Shown here: one piece after another, positions 30,672 through 41,436 of the stretch | Layout: each line of letters opens with the position of its first letter | How positions within the stretch are numbered: the stretch's first letter is position 1 | Origin: Shinisaurus crocodilurus | Taxonomy: Eukaryota; Chordata; Lepidosauria; Squamata; Shinisauridae | Reading direction: 5' to 3' | DNA length: 64,000 nucleotides | Assembly (NCBI GenBank): GCA_021292165.1 | Contig: CM037877.1 | Location: forward strand, 9,229,980-9,293,979 | The notes under the pieces: model-generated | The model's database searches: none | What the model saw: only the letters and a program-made list of their open reading frames with translations | Told to the model about the DNA's origin: nothing | Translations under genes and position numbers: made by a program

Positions 30672-31621
30672 ATCTTCAACATTTTTATTAATGACTTGGA
30701 TCAGGAGGTACAGGGAATGCTTATCAAATTTGCAGATGACACAAAGTTGGGTGGAACAGCTAATACTCTGGAAGACAGAAACAAAATTCAAAGTGACCTC
30801 GATAGGCTGGAGCGCTGGGCCGAAAACAACAGAATGAAATTTAATAGGGATAAATGCCAAGTGCTGCACCTAGGGAGAGGAAACCAAATGCAGAGTTACA
30901 GAATGGGGGACACTTGGCTCAACAATACTACAAGTGAGAAGGATCTTGGAATTGTGGTAGATCACAAACTGAATATGAGCCAGCAATGCGATGTGGCTGC
31001 AAAGAAGGCAAATGCAATTTTGGGCTGTATTAATAGAAGTATAGCTTCCAAATCGCGGGAAGTGATAATTCCCCTTTACTCGGCACTGGTTAGGCCTCAT
31101 CTTGAGTACTGCATCCAGTTCTGGGCACCTCACTTTAAGAAGGACATAGACAAACTGGAGAGGGTTCAGAGGAGGGCAACAAGGATGATAAAGGGACTGG
31201 AAACAAGGCCCTATGAGGAGAGACTGAAAGAACTGGGCATGTTTAGCCTTCAGAAGAGGAGACTGAGGGGAGATATGATCGCACTCTTCCAGTATTTGAA
31301 GGGATGTCACACAGAGGAGGGCAAGGATCTCTTCTCGATCATCCCAGTTTGCAGGACACGGAATAATGGGCTCAAATTACAGGAACCTAGATTCCACCTA
31401 AACATCAGGAAAAATTTCCTGACTGTCAGAGCAATAAGACAATGGAATCAACTACCTAGGGAGGTTGAGGGCTCTCCCACTCTGGAGGCATTCAAGGTGC
31501 AGCTGGACAGCCATCTGTCAGGGATGCTTTGACCTAGATTCCTGCATTGAGCAGGGGGTTGGACTCGATGGCCTTGTAGGCCCCTTCCAACTCTACTTTT
31601 CTATGATTCTATGATTCTATG
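30672..31621 (+). mobile_element. CR1 LINE, 5'-truncated, with intact 3' end
   Basis: The insertion runs from the middle of the RT domain to a perfect CR1 terminus, with GTTGGACTCGATGGCCTTG, CCCCTTCCAACTCTAC and the tail ATTCTATG repeated. It is nearly identical over its 3' 780 bp to the copy at 41437-42222, so this CR1 subfamily moved recently. Confidence 0.95.
30696..31532 (+). CDS. CR1 ORF2 fragment: C-terminal half of reverse transcriptase
   Basis: This 278-codon uninterrupted frame starts within the RT domain: FADDTKLGG at residues 12-20 is the motif C (Y/FADD) catalytic site. LDRLERWAENNRMKFN and KCQVLHLG follow (motif D/E region), then KDLGIVVDHKLNMSQQC, AILGCINRSIASKSREVI, LVRPHLEYCIQFWAPHFKKD and the C-terminal [19 protein letters not shown] and QWNQLPREVEGSPTLEAFKV. 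The endonuclease and RT motifs A and B are missing through 5' truncation; the annotated methionine is merely the first in frame. CR1 RT normally acts by target-primed reverse transcription; this fragment cannot. Confidence 0.95.
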   Translation: MDQEVQGMLIKFADDTKLGGTANTLEDRNKIQSDLDRLERWAENNRMKFNRDKCQVLHLGRGNQMQSYRMGDTWLNNTTSEKDLGIVVDHKLNMSQQCDVAAKKANAILGCINRSIASKSREVIIPLYSALVRPHLEYCIQFWAPHFKKDIDKLERVQRRATRMIKGLETRPYEERLKELGMFSLQKRRLRGDMIALFQYLKGCHTEEGKDLFSIIPVCRTRNNGLKLQEPRFHLNIRKNFLTVRAIRQWNQLPREVEGSPTLEAFKVQLDSHLSGML

Positions 31622-31845
31622 ACATGGTCCTTTCCAGGCTGGGAATAGCTACACTGACTGAATTTCACTTCCAAGATGGCTGAGAATTTTGTTCAGTTTG
31701 GACTTCTCTTTCTTTTTAATAAGAGCTTGTCAAAATTTGCCTTTTTTTAATTAAGTGGACTGAAAGAACTTGAGTTTATTTATTTATTTATTTATTTATT
31801 TTAAAAGTGAATGTGGGAGAATATGAAACCAACACAACCATGGAA

Positions 31846-31942
31846 ATTTTCTTTCAAATTTTCTTTCAAATTTTCTTTCAAATTTTCTTATGGAATTCAC
31901 TGTCACAAAACTTTTGTGACAGTGAATTTCATAAGAAAATTT
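31846..31942. repeat. 12-bp tandem repeat followed by a 31-bp-arm perfect-type palindrome
   Basis: Four units of AAATTTTCTTTC run into an inverted repeat with arms 31880-31910 and 31912-31942, one mismatch and a single-base spacer. The arm contains GAATTCACTGTCACAAAA. No target duplication is evident. Confidence 0.9.
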
Positions 31943-32037
31943 GTCAAGCTGTTTATTTTGTCCTACTACAGCAATTCATATGCAGAATGCCAAGATTTAT
32001 TTATTTATTGGGCAGAGCAACCTTATGGCCCCTAGAC

Positions 32038-32168
32038 CAGGGCTCTCCAACCTTGGGTACCAAGATGTTTTTGGCCTACAACTCCCAGCATGCCCGCCCT
32101 TCGCCCTTCCCAGTTCTAGCTGGCTGGGGCATTCTGGGAGTTGTAGGCCAAAAACATCTGGGGACCTG
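32038..32168. mobile_element. Palindromic hAT-type MITE (family of 14591)
   Basis: The left arm is CAGGGCTCTCCAACCTTGGG then TTTTGGCCTACAACTCCC. The right arm is GGGAGTTGTAGGCCAAAAAC then ATCTGGGGACC, after which the terminus is lost. The central loop CGCCCTTCGCCCTTCCCAG breaks the symmetry. Confidence 0.75.
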
Positions 32169-32339
32169 CAATAGAGGTAGACAGGGAAGGTGAGAAAATG
32201 GCAAATATGAGAAGAAGATGTGTTCAGTTCAGGAACAGCATTGGCTGAAGCACTCTTCTTCACATGTTTACTGATGCCCAAATGTGCACCTTCAGACATG
32301 ATACTCTGACACTTGAATGGATTTTTTTTTTTTTTAATG

Positions 32340-33304
32340 ATCACTTAGGATCCAGAAGCTTGACCCCTTAAAGGTTAAGGGGTTTTGGAGATTAAAGACA
32401 CAGTGGCTTAAGAAAGGGTCACTTTAATGTAAATAGCTATATATATATATATATATATATATACATTCAAAAGGCCAGAGGTTTGCAGTCAAAAAGGTTA
32501 CAGACTAATAACAAAATCCATATACTTTAATACTTTGATTAGGCTAAATCAAATGTCACAATAAAATGTGCAAGGTTTTGAGATCATCAGGCAAGATGTT
32601 GCAAAACACAGGTGGGGGGGACAGTATAGGAGCGGGGGGAAAGGTTGACTGGGAATTGTAGTTAGGATGTCATTCAAAGTGGGCTGTGCCAGGTGATGTG
32701 GTGGCTTCAGGTTTCAGTGTCCCAAGGAAAAAGATGCAAAACCTCTGGCCCACAGAGTTTACTCTTCTGACCTGTGGAGGCTCCACTTCTGATCCATGCA
32801 GGGTTGTACCACCTCCACAGGATCTGCCCCGTTGGCACTGTAAGCCCCACCTCTTCCATAAGCCCCACCCCTACAAGGGGTTCGGCCAGGGACCTGGCTT
32901 TGATGCACATGGCCTTTCCCAGTTAGGGAATTGTGGTCTTCCCAGTTAGCAAATGCAGTCTCCCCCAATGGGAGAAGGAGGTGGGGTAGGTGAAGTTGGG
33001 GCAGAGCCAGCCAAGTCCCTTTGCTCCTCCAACTCCATGTGGGGCTTCAGTGAAGCATGCAGTGAAGCCAAGTCCCTGAGTGGAAGATCCACCCAGCAGT
33101 TCAGCCAGGGAGCAAATGATGCCAGATGGGTGTGCCCATGCCCCTGATATCAGACAGCTTGTGGAGGGCTAGGTGGGGATCATCCAGCCTGCCACGCAAT
33201 TTTGGTTCTGCATCCCTGCCCTAGGACTAACAAGGTCCTGTATTCACTCCCATGTGACCATTGTCGAGCCAGCAATGTCTATACTCAGTGGGTCTTTTCA
33301 GAGT
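32340..33304. other. Unassigned DNA with (AT)n
   Basis: A 22-bp (AT)n array lies at 32440-32462. No gene was recognised. The 32700-33170 stretch is GC-richer and carries short open frames without coding texture. Confidence 0.35.
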
Positions 33305-33604
33305 GAAGGGGCTGATTCTCAAACATCCCAGTTTGCAGGACACGGAATAATGGTCTCAAGTTACTGGAACCCAGATTCCACCTAAACATCAGGAAAAATT
33401 TCCTGACTGTCAGAGCAATAAGACAATGGAACCAACTACCTAGGGAGGTGGTGGGCTCTCCCAATCTGGAGGCATTCAAGGTGCAGCTGGACAGCCATCT
33501 GTCAGGGATGCTTTGACCTGGATTCCTGCATTGAGCAGGGGGTTGGACTCGATGGCCTTGTAGGCCCCTTCCAACTCTACTATTCTATGATTCTATTATT
33601 CTAT
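33305..33604 (+). mobile_element. CR1 3' end
   Basis: CATCCCAGTTTGCAGGACAC, the antisense-free NFLTVRAIRQWNQLPREVV coding stretch, GTTGGACTCGATGGCCTTG and an ATTCTATGATTCTATT tail. It is 5'-truncated within the ORF2 C-terminus. Confidence 0.9.
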
Positions 33605-33672
33605 CCTGCCATCTGCTTGAAGGATGTTCATTTCAAGAGATGGATTGCTACTTGGTACTCAGGTGGGCCATA

Positions 33673-33785
33673 TTATTTATTATTATTATTTAATACATTT
33701 TTATACCGCCCAATAGCCAAAGCTCTCTGGGTGGTTTACAACAGTTCAAACCATAAAATACAATATAATATAAATATAAAATGTA
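33673..33785 (-). repeat. LINE 3' end, L2-like
   Basis: ATTATTATTATTTAATACAT, TTTATACCGCCCAATAGCC, GCTCTCTGGGTGGTTTACA and CAGTTCAAACCATAAAATAC. It is very close to 22406 and 401 in antisense orientation. Confidence 0.65.
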
Positions 33786-33789
33786 TTAC

Positions 33790-36224
33790 GCACAATGTAG
33801 GCTAAGTATCTTTAACTGATAAAGTATATATAATTGTGTACCATAAAGATATGCACATCTTAGAACTTTTGCAAGTAATTATCCAATAGATTGGACTAAT
33901 CACAAATTCTAAACTGTCAGAGGCTGATCTGTCAAGCTATCCCACCTACATGCCAGAACCAGCAGGAAAGGTAACCTTAAGATAAATATAGATGCTGCAA
34001 TATTATACCATCATATTTCTATGGAACTGTACCATTTCTGTCACAAAGACTATGCCCCCCCCAAAAAAAAAGACTGCTCCCATGCTATCTCTATCACAGT
34101 TTGCCATCTCTAATGACTGTTGTGTCTGCCTCATTCTCTGTTGTATTGTTAACGGCAAATGTGGCCATCGGAAGGGAACCTCAGCTTGCAGTGGAATGGC
34201 TTCTAAACTACTTCCCTCTGCAGGAGAATTGCTTTGTCACTGCCTAAGGACACTGAAGATCAAGTCTGGAGAGAAGCAAGAGACTATTTATGAGAACATC
34301 TCTTTGGTGACTGTTTCAGAGAGCATCCTTCGGTAGCCATGCATGGAATGGTAGCTTTGAAACCAAAATTTAGTCAAGAAATAGACTGGAATTACTCACA
34401 GGGGTGCTATATTTCTAAGATATGTCTGGTTTACAGTGTAACTGAAAGGGAAGGGAGAAAGCCCCTAAAAACAACAATGCCTACTCTCAAAGCGATTTCA
34501 AGATTCTGAATGTAGATTGCAACTGTTACGGTAATTATCAAAGTTCTAGGGCCGGGTGGATGAAGCTGTCAGTTTTGGTTGAGATTATTATTATTATTTT
34601 TAATCTTAAATTTGTTTTGCCCTGAATATGGAGACATTTGCAAACTTTGGCAATTTTTAAAAAAATCAAAACTGAATTGAAACTAAATTCCCATCCATCC
34701 CCAAGAAGGACACAAATGAAGAGGAAGAAGGCAGAATAGCTGCTGATCCTGTGGGAAGAGCCTATGCTTGTACAATTCGCACACATGTACGCAGGGGAAG
34801 CTGGTGATGCCTATGTCAATGGGGCTCCTCATCCATTGCAGCTTTTATTTTGAGCTCTATAGGAGCTCTCCATAGTGCTGTAATCCATCGCCAAAATAGG
34901 TTCACCACCATGGAGCACCATGGATATCTCATATAAAGCTCAGAAGAAAGGCTGTGACAGATAAGGAGCCCCACTGACATAGGAGTCACCAGCCTCCCCT
35001 GCATGTGGGTTCTTCACACACCTTTGGATGGACACATAGAGCTCTGGAACAGGGACAGTGGTCTACTACCCATTCACATGTTCATTATTTTCCAATTCCA
35101 GACATCTGAATGGGGCTACATTCTATCATTAATTGGTGTGTGCTGTGTTTGTTTACTGCTAAGATGGAAGTTGTCTATGCCAATAATATCCATCAGTGGG
35201 TCCTTGATTTGTGCCACACACCCACCCCGTAACCACAGGCCCACTGACAATGGCCTTAGCACACACAATCCTCTCATTTCTGGCCATTTTGCCTGCTCTT
35301 TGGTTTGGCTTCCTTCTTTGTATTTTGGAGGAAATTGCTCTCCTGGCCTCAACAGCTCAACAGTGTTTGTTTGGCAGGGCCTCAGTGCGCTAGCTGCCTT
35401 TGAAAGTGGAAGCCTGCAAGGATGTAATAGGCTTCATTGATTATGTAGGCTAAGCTCATGACTTATTAATGATCTGAGGCCAAGCCAAGGAGTAAAGCGT
35501 TTGGTCCTCCTAGAACAGGCTACATTTGGATCCATTCCTGCCAAGCTCCAATCTGTTTCATTCCAGCTGCTGCCCACACGTCATCTTCGATGCAGTACTC
35601 TCCCGTTTATCTCCTGTCTATGCGTCAGGGTCACCAGGACACAACCTAATGTCTCTGTGTTTTTCTGGAACAGCTTCGTAGCGCCAGAAGAGCTGAGCAT
35701 TGTCCCTTCTCCCACCCAGCTCCTTCTTTCAGCACATCATCTGAGGGTTGAATCCCAGTATTGACATGGCAACAGATCCTGACTGAGGCACCTTTCATGG
35801 GGATCCTTGAGAGTTCCTGAACTTCTGAGCTGAAAGATGGGCCTCGGCTTATAGATCAGGGCTCACAAGTAAGGTCACGACGTGATTCCTCCTTGTTTTT
35901 GCACACAGGACATGAAGATGTTTTTCACATTTCTGAGTCTGTGGAGCAAACACAGGAGCCTAGCGCAGTTTGAAGCGAGGATGGGATCCTGATCACGGCA
36001 GAAGGCATCAGCTCCCCCCCCCCCCCGTGGCCTCTACATGTTGTTTATCTCCTAGGTACAGAACAGAGCAATGCATGGAGGGATGGGATGAGGCCAGGGA
36101 GTACCACACTGATTCCTCTCCACCATCCATTGTACACAGATTTTACTCATCGCACAAGGTTATTTTGGTCACTTGGTTATCAGGAAATACTAACAGCCTA
36201 TCCTATTTGTGTAAGCGGGTCAAA
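33790..36224. other. Unassigned DNA, 2.4 kb without a recognised repeat or gene
   Basis: No known repeat terminus was found. A 145-codon plus frame (35003-35440) and a 114-codon frame (33992-34336) have no recognisable domain and no in-frame splice context, so I do not call them genes. The sequence could be ordinary unique DNA. Confidence 0.35.
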
Positions 36225-36650
36225 TCTGTCAATTTCAGTTTCTCTCAGTTTCTCTCTCTCTTCCCCCCGCCCCAATCCTACATTCAGTTCATCTCACACT
36301 TTGAGAATTTCTCCAGTTTTAACTCCAGTTCATTCTGAAATTATTATTTTTTTAAAGTTTGCATGAAATTTCATTAAGCATTTTTGTGAATATTTTTCCT
36401 AATGCAATAATGTTTGGCCTATTATTTTTGCAAGTGATTTCCCCTAATATAATGCCTCTTAAAATGTTATTATCCCTAACGTATGCATGCTATTATTATT
36501 TTATTTTTTAATTGGAGAACTCGAGTGTGAAATTCAACAAAAGGCAAATCTGGGAGTTTCAGTTCATGTGGCGGTTCAAAGTGCAAAATTAGGTAAGTCT
36601 GCGTTAAAATGTGAACTGAACAAAATTCTCACTAGCTTTGGCAACATCTT
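36225..36650 (+). mobile_element. AT-rich nonautonomous element, copy 2 (pair with 28205)
   Basis: The same order of words as 28205, including AATCTGTCAATTTCAGTTT, CATTCAGTTCATCTC, CCCCTAATATAATGCC and TTTTTTAATTGGAGAACTCG. It extends further right to GTTCATGTGGCGG and GTGCAAAATTAG. Confidence 0.55.
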
Positions 36651-36914
36651 TCCATTTCTCTAAGTCTTCCTAACTCTGCAATATCATGTGAAATATCCAT
36701 TTGTAAGTACTTTAGAGATGAAGAGGAACCATTAATCCTCATTCCCAACTGTAGCTGAAGTATCTGACATGCTCAAGTATTTGTTTACATTGCGCATCTA
36801 TATGCCACCACCACCTTCGAGTTCATGTTAGCCATCTAAGCATTGAACAAATCCAAACTTGCTTCGTTTCAGCAGGGTGGCTGTATCATCTGCCTTCAGA
36901 CCATGCCCCAGGAT

Positions 36915-37608
36915 AGTCAGTCAGTCAGTCAGGCGATCACTCGTCACTGAGTAAGATTGTCTTCCAGGATAAAAAAAAAGAAAAGAAAATTTACAAAAAG
37001 GAGATTTTAAAAGGAGGAACATTCTAAAGAAAATTGTGTAGACTCTAGCGATGGGTCCGTAAGTGACTGTGGAGGCCAATTCTAGATCCACACAGCTTCC
37101 CACAGTGAGGACACAGGTTACCAGATGGAAGATGGTCTTGTAAAGGATTCATTTGACGTGCTTTTCGCTTAGCACGTTTCTCCCTTTCACCTTGCACTCG
37201 ATCTTCTTCAAAGTCCATGGAACCTTTGTGAAAGGCCAACCTCCAGTTAGATCGTTCATGGGCCTGAGCTTCCCAGTTTTCGATGTTTATATTGCATTTT
37301 TTTATATTAGCCTTATGAACATCTTTAAACCTCTTATATTGACCACCGATATTCCGCTTTCCATCCTTGAGTTGGGAATAAAGTAACTGCTTTGGGAGAC
37401 GGCAGTCAGGCATTCGAACAACATGACTATGGTATGACCATGCTTGGAACACTGTGATGGCATCACCAAAGGGTTAGCTTGCACTTGCTGATGAAGCACT
37501 TGCTGATGAAGCACTTTGGTTTTTTTGATGTTAAGTGAGAGACCAAGTTTTCCGTATGCTTCTGCAAAAGCATTTAGGATAGTTTGGAGATCATCCTCTG
37601 AATGTGCG
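36915..37608 (-). mobile_element. LINE insertion with internal deletion, flanked by a 26-bp target duplication
   Basis: Both flanks carry the same 26 bp (36889-36914 and 37609-37634), starting TCTGCCTTCAGACC and ending CCCCAGGAT. Inside, on the minus strand, the 3' tail (GACT)n lies at the left. The coding remnant runs from AHSEDDLQTIL through KKTKVLHQQV, then jumps to HVVRMPDCRLPK. It belongs to the same family as 43599-45402. Confidence 0.95.
37045..37452 (-). pseudogene. LINE ORF2 C-terminus with C2H2-like finger, partial
   Basis: The 135-codon frame encodes MPDCRLPKQLLYSQLKDGKR, GGQYKRFKDVHKAN and, at its carboxy end, CPHCGKLCGSRIGLHSHLRT with Cys2-His2 spacing. Here the finger is in the same frame as the preceding region, unlike in the copy at 43599. 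The upstream RT domain is lost to the internal deletion. Confidence 0.85.
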
Positions 37609-37658
37609 TCTGCCTTCAGACCATGCCCCAGGATGCATTTGAATTTGCTCATATTCAT
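37302..37658 (-). pseudogene. LINE RT fragment with local duplication, out of frame
   Basis: AHSEDDLQTILNAFAEAYGK and LSLNIKKTKVLHQQVLHQQV are followed by QANPLVMPS. The doubled LHQQV comes from a duplicated GCACTTGCTGATGAA segment. After that the frame runs into the deletion junction. Non-functional. Confidence 0.85.
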
Positions 37659-37704
37659 TCTTTGCTAATTGTCTCTTTCCCTCTCCAGCTTCTGTAGTCT
37701 TTAG

Positions 37705-37915
37705 GAGAAATCTCTTCTTGATGACACAAGCAGTTTGACAACAGATCAAATTACTTAGAGGGGTGGTGGGCCCTCCTTCCTTGCTTTATTTAAGCAGAAG
37801 CTGGATAGCCATCCACTGGGGATCTCAAGATTTCCTGCACTGGCCACTGGGTCGGACTAAGTGAATTCCAAGAGCCCTTCCATCTATAGTTCTCTATATG
37901 ATTCTTTGGGCATAA
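37705..37915 (+). repeat. Old CR1 3' end
   Basis: CCTTGCTTTATTTAAGCAG, AAGCTGGATAGCCATCC and GGGTCGGACTAAGTGAATTC correspond to the CR1 C-terminus and 3' UTR at about three-quarters similarity. The tail is CTATATGATTC. Confidence 0.55.
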
Positions 37916-38399
37916 CAGTTGTAACACGGAAACTGAAGCTCACAAACATTTGGCTCATCTCTACCTCTTTTTTTTTTTTTGACAGATCTATATCAGATAG
38001 ACACCTCCACCCCATTTCTGCAGCCCCAAGAAGCCAGCAAAAAAAAGGTATAGTTTTCAAGAACCACCATACATGGTCACAATACCTGGCTCTTGGGCTA
38101 CTTTGGGCTTGGTAGATCACAAGTTATTCAGGCCTGGTCATAACAATATTGGGAAAGAGACACCCTTTTTTTGCTTAGGCCTCCCTGAATATCAATACTT
38201 AATCCTATACATCTAAATGTGTAAATAAATATGCATCAATATATGCCATTGGCTCATGCTATATCATCTTGCAAAAGTGCTGTTCTTTCCCTGTATAAAG
38301 CTACAGATGGAAATAAGTGTATTAAAAAAAAATGCAATGACAACAAAAGCCAGCAAAAGAAGGGCCAGCTGCCTCTGCCCTTTGTTGATGGATGAGGCT

Positions 38400-38940
38400 C
38401 TAAGTCATTCACTCAGCTGTTTTATGACTTGTCTCTAAGTTCTGATGAGTTCCAAGCAGCTGTGCCTCACTGAATCCCCCCATAAAGGGCCAACAATTGT
38501 CCTGCTGAATAATAAGAACGGCTAATGACACCAATTAAGAGCTGTAAATGCCATTTACACTTGTTTGTTATTTTTCAAGTCAATAAGGGTTGTGGATGGC
38601 AGAAGAGCCGGAGACCATTTTGACGGGAGCAGTTTTGTGGGGACATTTTAATTGAAATATGACACAGTATAATAAAAAAGAAATTACAAAGCAATTGCCT
38701 TGCTGATTGGGTCAGTTGGGGAATATTGTCAGATGCATCGAGATAAACCACATTTCAGAAGCGGGAGGGAAGGAAGGGGATCTGACACCAATTACAATGG
38801 AATTGATGTGCGGACTAGATTGCAGCAGTTTACAGGTTTTCATGGGACTGACATTTGGGGATCAGTTTCCATTGAAAAAGCATTGTGCTGTGACATTGTC
38901 CTGATCACAGAGACCATTCCCCACCACCACCATTGCATTG
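38400..38940. other. Long non-repetitive block, candidate conserved noncoding element
   Basis: There is no repeat family here. It has several homeodomain-type cores (AATTAAGAG, TTTAATTGAAAT, CCAATTACAATGG), CAGCTG-type E boxes and GACGGGAGCAG-type CpG words. The texture is typical of conserved regulatory DNA in gene-poor regions, which needs alignment to confirm. Confidence 0.4.
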
Positions 38941-39400
38941 CTTGGGAAGTTTAAGCCATTTTGCTCATTTCTCCGTTTATATATACGAACCACTGCCAAT
39001 ATTCTTCCAACCTTCCATCTCACTTTAGACAGACCAAGAAAATGTACCCAGAAACAGGCTGGTTCAGCAGGGAAGTGGGCAGGTGACAGAGTCCACACCC
39101 ACCCACCCAATAATTTACTTGGCCGCTATGCATTCTTATAGGGAAATGTAAAGAGCTGCATTCATGGCGGGTGGTGAGAAAGGCACCGAGTCCAGCAAGA
39201 CAATACCCATGGTCTCTTGTGAAGGAGATGATGCCCACATTATCCTTGGCTCAGGCTCGTGGGGATTTTCAGGTTGGGGACTAACTTGTCTTGTGACAGA
39301 ATGCCTTGGTGAACAACCCACAGTTCACAACCCAACCACAAACTATTGGTCCTCTTCATGGGTTGTTCATGATTAACAAGCAATGACTTATAATCTCAGC

Positions 39401-39514
39401 TGGGTTCAGACAACACAACAACCCATGTTTCAACAACAACCTACGATTCAACAACAACCCACACTCAACCCATACTCAACACTTCAGTGTGGGTTATCAT
39501 GTTGTGTGAACCCA
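39401..39514. mobile_element. Palindromic MITE with TGGGTTCAGACAACA ends
   Basis: TGGGTTCAGACAACACAACA on the left pairs with GTTGTGTGAACCCA on the right. The interior repeats AACAACCCA and CAACAACCTACGATT. A more diverged related stretch, with GAACAACCCACAGTTC, lies at 39311-39370. No coding sequence. Confidence 0.6.
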
Positions 39515-39777
39515 ATAAATGTGTTGTTACCTGATGGGATGGGTTACCTAGAAGGAAAGGCTTTATAGGTCCAGGCAGGCACCTCTCAGTTGGGTTGCAA
39601 GGTCAGCTGACCACCTTCAGGCTAACAGAATTCACTAGAGTGTCACATATCCAGAGATCTATTTCCTTTGAAAACAAGACAAAAAGAAAACAAATCCTCC
39701 TCAATATATAGTATTGGCTTGCACCATTTTGAATTTTTCCCCTTCGCCATTGTGCTTAATCAAATCCTTTAAATCAG

Positions 39778-39972
39778 ATTGTTATCCAATCTTTCCACTA
39801 AGCTTAGGGTAGTATACCTTCCCCCCAGTATCCTCACAACAATCCTGTGAGGTAGGTTAGACTGAGCAACAGTGACTGGCCCAAGCTCAACCAGTAACCC
39901 CCTTTTGTCACTGAGTGGGGATGTCAACCTGGTTCTCCTCAGCAGACCCATCATCATAACCACAACTCCACA
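39778..39972 (-). repeat. MIR-type SINE
   Basis: TCCTCACAACAATCCTGTGA and GGTAGGTTAGACTGAG are the antisense core, followed by GTGACTGGCCCAAGCTCAAC and a degraded B box, GGGATGTCAACC. It is older than the copies at 57051 and 61613. Confidence 0.75.
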
Positions 39973-41436
39973 TTATCCCTTGCACTACTACTACTACTGC
40001 CACCCTCAAATGATACTTCACATGGGAAAATTCCCTGAGAAATTTCACTAGTCTGATTGAAAATATTTTTGCCTCCCTTCAACCATATTCCCCACCCCAA
40101 TTTGCTTCAAATTTCTCATTCAGTGGGGACATCCCACCCAGGGATATGCAGAATCCACCCACGCTATTGTGTGTCTTATAGAAATGCATTTGATTTCATT
40201 CAGAATTACAGGGATGAAGAATTACATGAGAAGTGACCCTTCAATTTGCTCATGCTTGCTTTCAGCAAAATCTGGTTACAACTTTGCAAAATGTGGAACC
40301 CATCTGGGAAATTTTGTTTGGCTTCAGTTGAAATTATTTGGATATTTCAGCTGAAGAGACCCCTCCCCCAGTCAAAATTTGGGGGGCACTTACTTCTAAA
40401 ACATACAACTTGGCTGATGAATTTGTGCGTGTTAAATACTAAGTAAGCCTATGACGTTTTCTGGAATGCCTTTGATTGGAGATGTTCTCAATGACTTTCT
40501 GAAAACCCCAACAAACTTTACAGAATGGCTCACCTTTACATAGATTCTTGCTGACACTCGCAAAGAATTGTAATAGATTGATGAGGCAAGACTTCCTGTT
40601 TAAAGGCTGCACATTGACTCTTCCAGAATATATTGGGTACAATCCAGACCCCATAGAAGTCAAAGGCAAAATGCCCATTGATTTTAATAGGTCTGGGTTA
40701 GACCCCTTGTTGTTTATATACATGAGCAATAATTCCATTTCCTAATTATAGTTTCTACTGAATTGCTTGTACACTGAAGTTAAACCCATTGACCTGTGGT
40801 TTCAAGGATCACCTCTGGTGCCTTTTATGAAATTGCTCTTACAGCTACCTTCCAGGTCTCTGGTGCAGAGGCTAATTTTACTGGTAGGTTACACACTGCA
40901 GTTAGTAGTTGTGCAATTTCATACTTGAGTTCTTCGAGAACTCTTGAGTAAATAGATGCCATCTGGCCCTACTACTTTCTATTGTTTAGTTTATCAATCT
41001 GCTATAATGTAACCTCTTCTATTAATACATCCATTTGTGAGAGTTTATTAGATTTATCACATATAGAGGCAGTTCTGTGGGGCCAAGAGGGAACAAGGGA
41101 GATCCAGGGGTAGGAAGAGCTTGACAATCTTAATGACTAGATGCCACTGTGATGTGATCACCTGGCTTCTGGTGTCAATGACAGTGAGGGGACTGACAAT
41201 CTGGGTAACAGGTATGCATCAGTTGTTTTAGGATTGAACTGAAGACATCTGTGACTGGATGTCGTCCAAGAGATTAGAATCATAGAATCCCAGCAATCCC
41301 TCTCCCAGTGTCTGGCTCTCCCGTATTCAGACAGTAACCTACTGTCCAGGTGGGCCATCAGAAAGACAGGAGGCCACTCAACACTCAAGTAAGACACTGA
41401 GCTCCCAAGTGGTCATTGTGCAGCTGGGTGGATTGA
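39973..41436. other. Unassigned DNA
   Basis: No gene was recognised. A CTACTACTACTACTG run lies at 39986-40000. The rest carries short frames only. Confidence 0.3.

Noticed and set aside
30870..31310. A 146-codon minus-strand frame, repeated at 41479-41919
   Set aside because: It is the antisense shadow of the CR1 reverse transcriptase; it recurs only because the CR1 recurs.
35003..35440. A 145-codon frame as a possible host exon
   Set aside because: No domain, no flanking splice sites in phase that I could defend, and no codon bias visible. An overlapping antisense frame exists.
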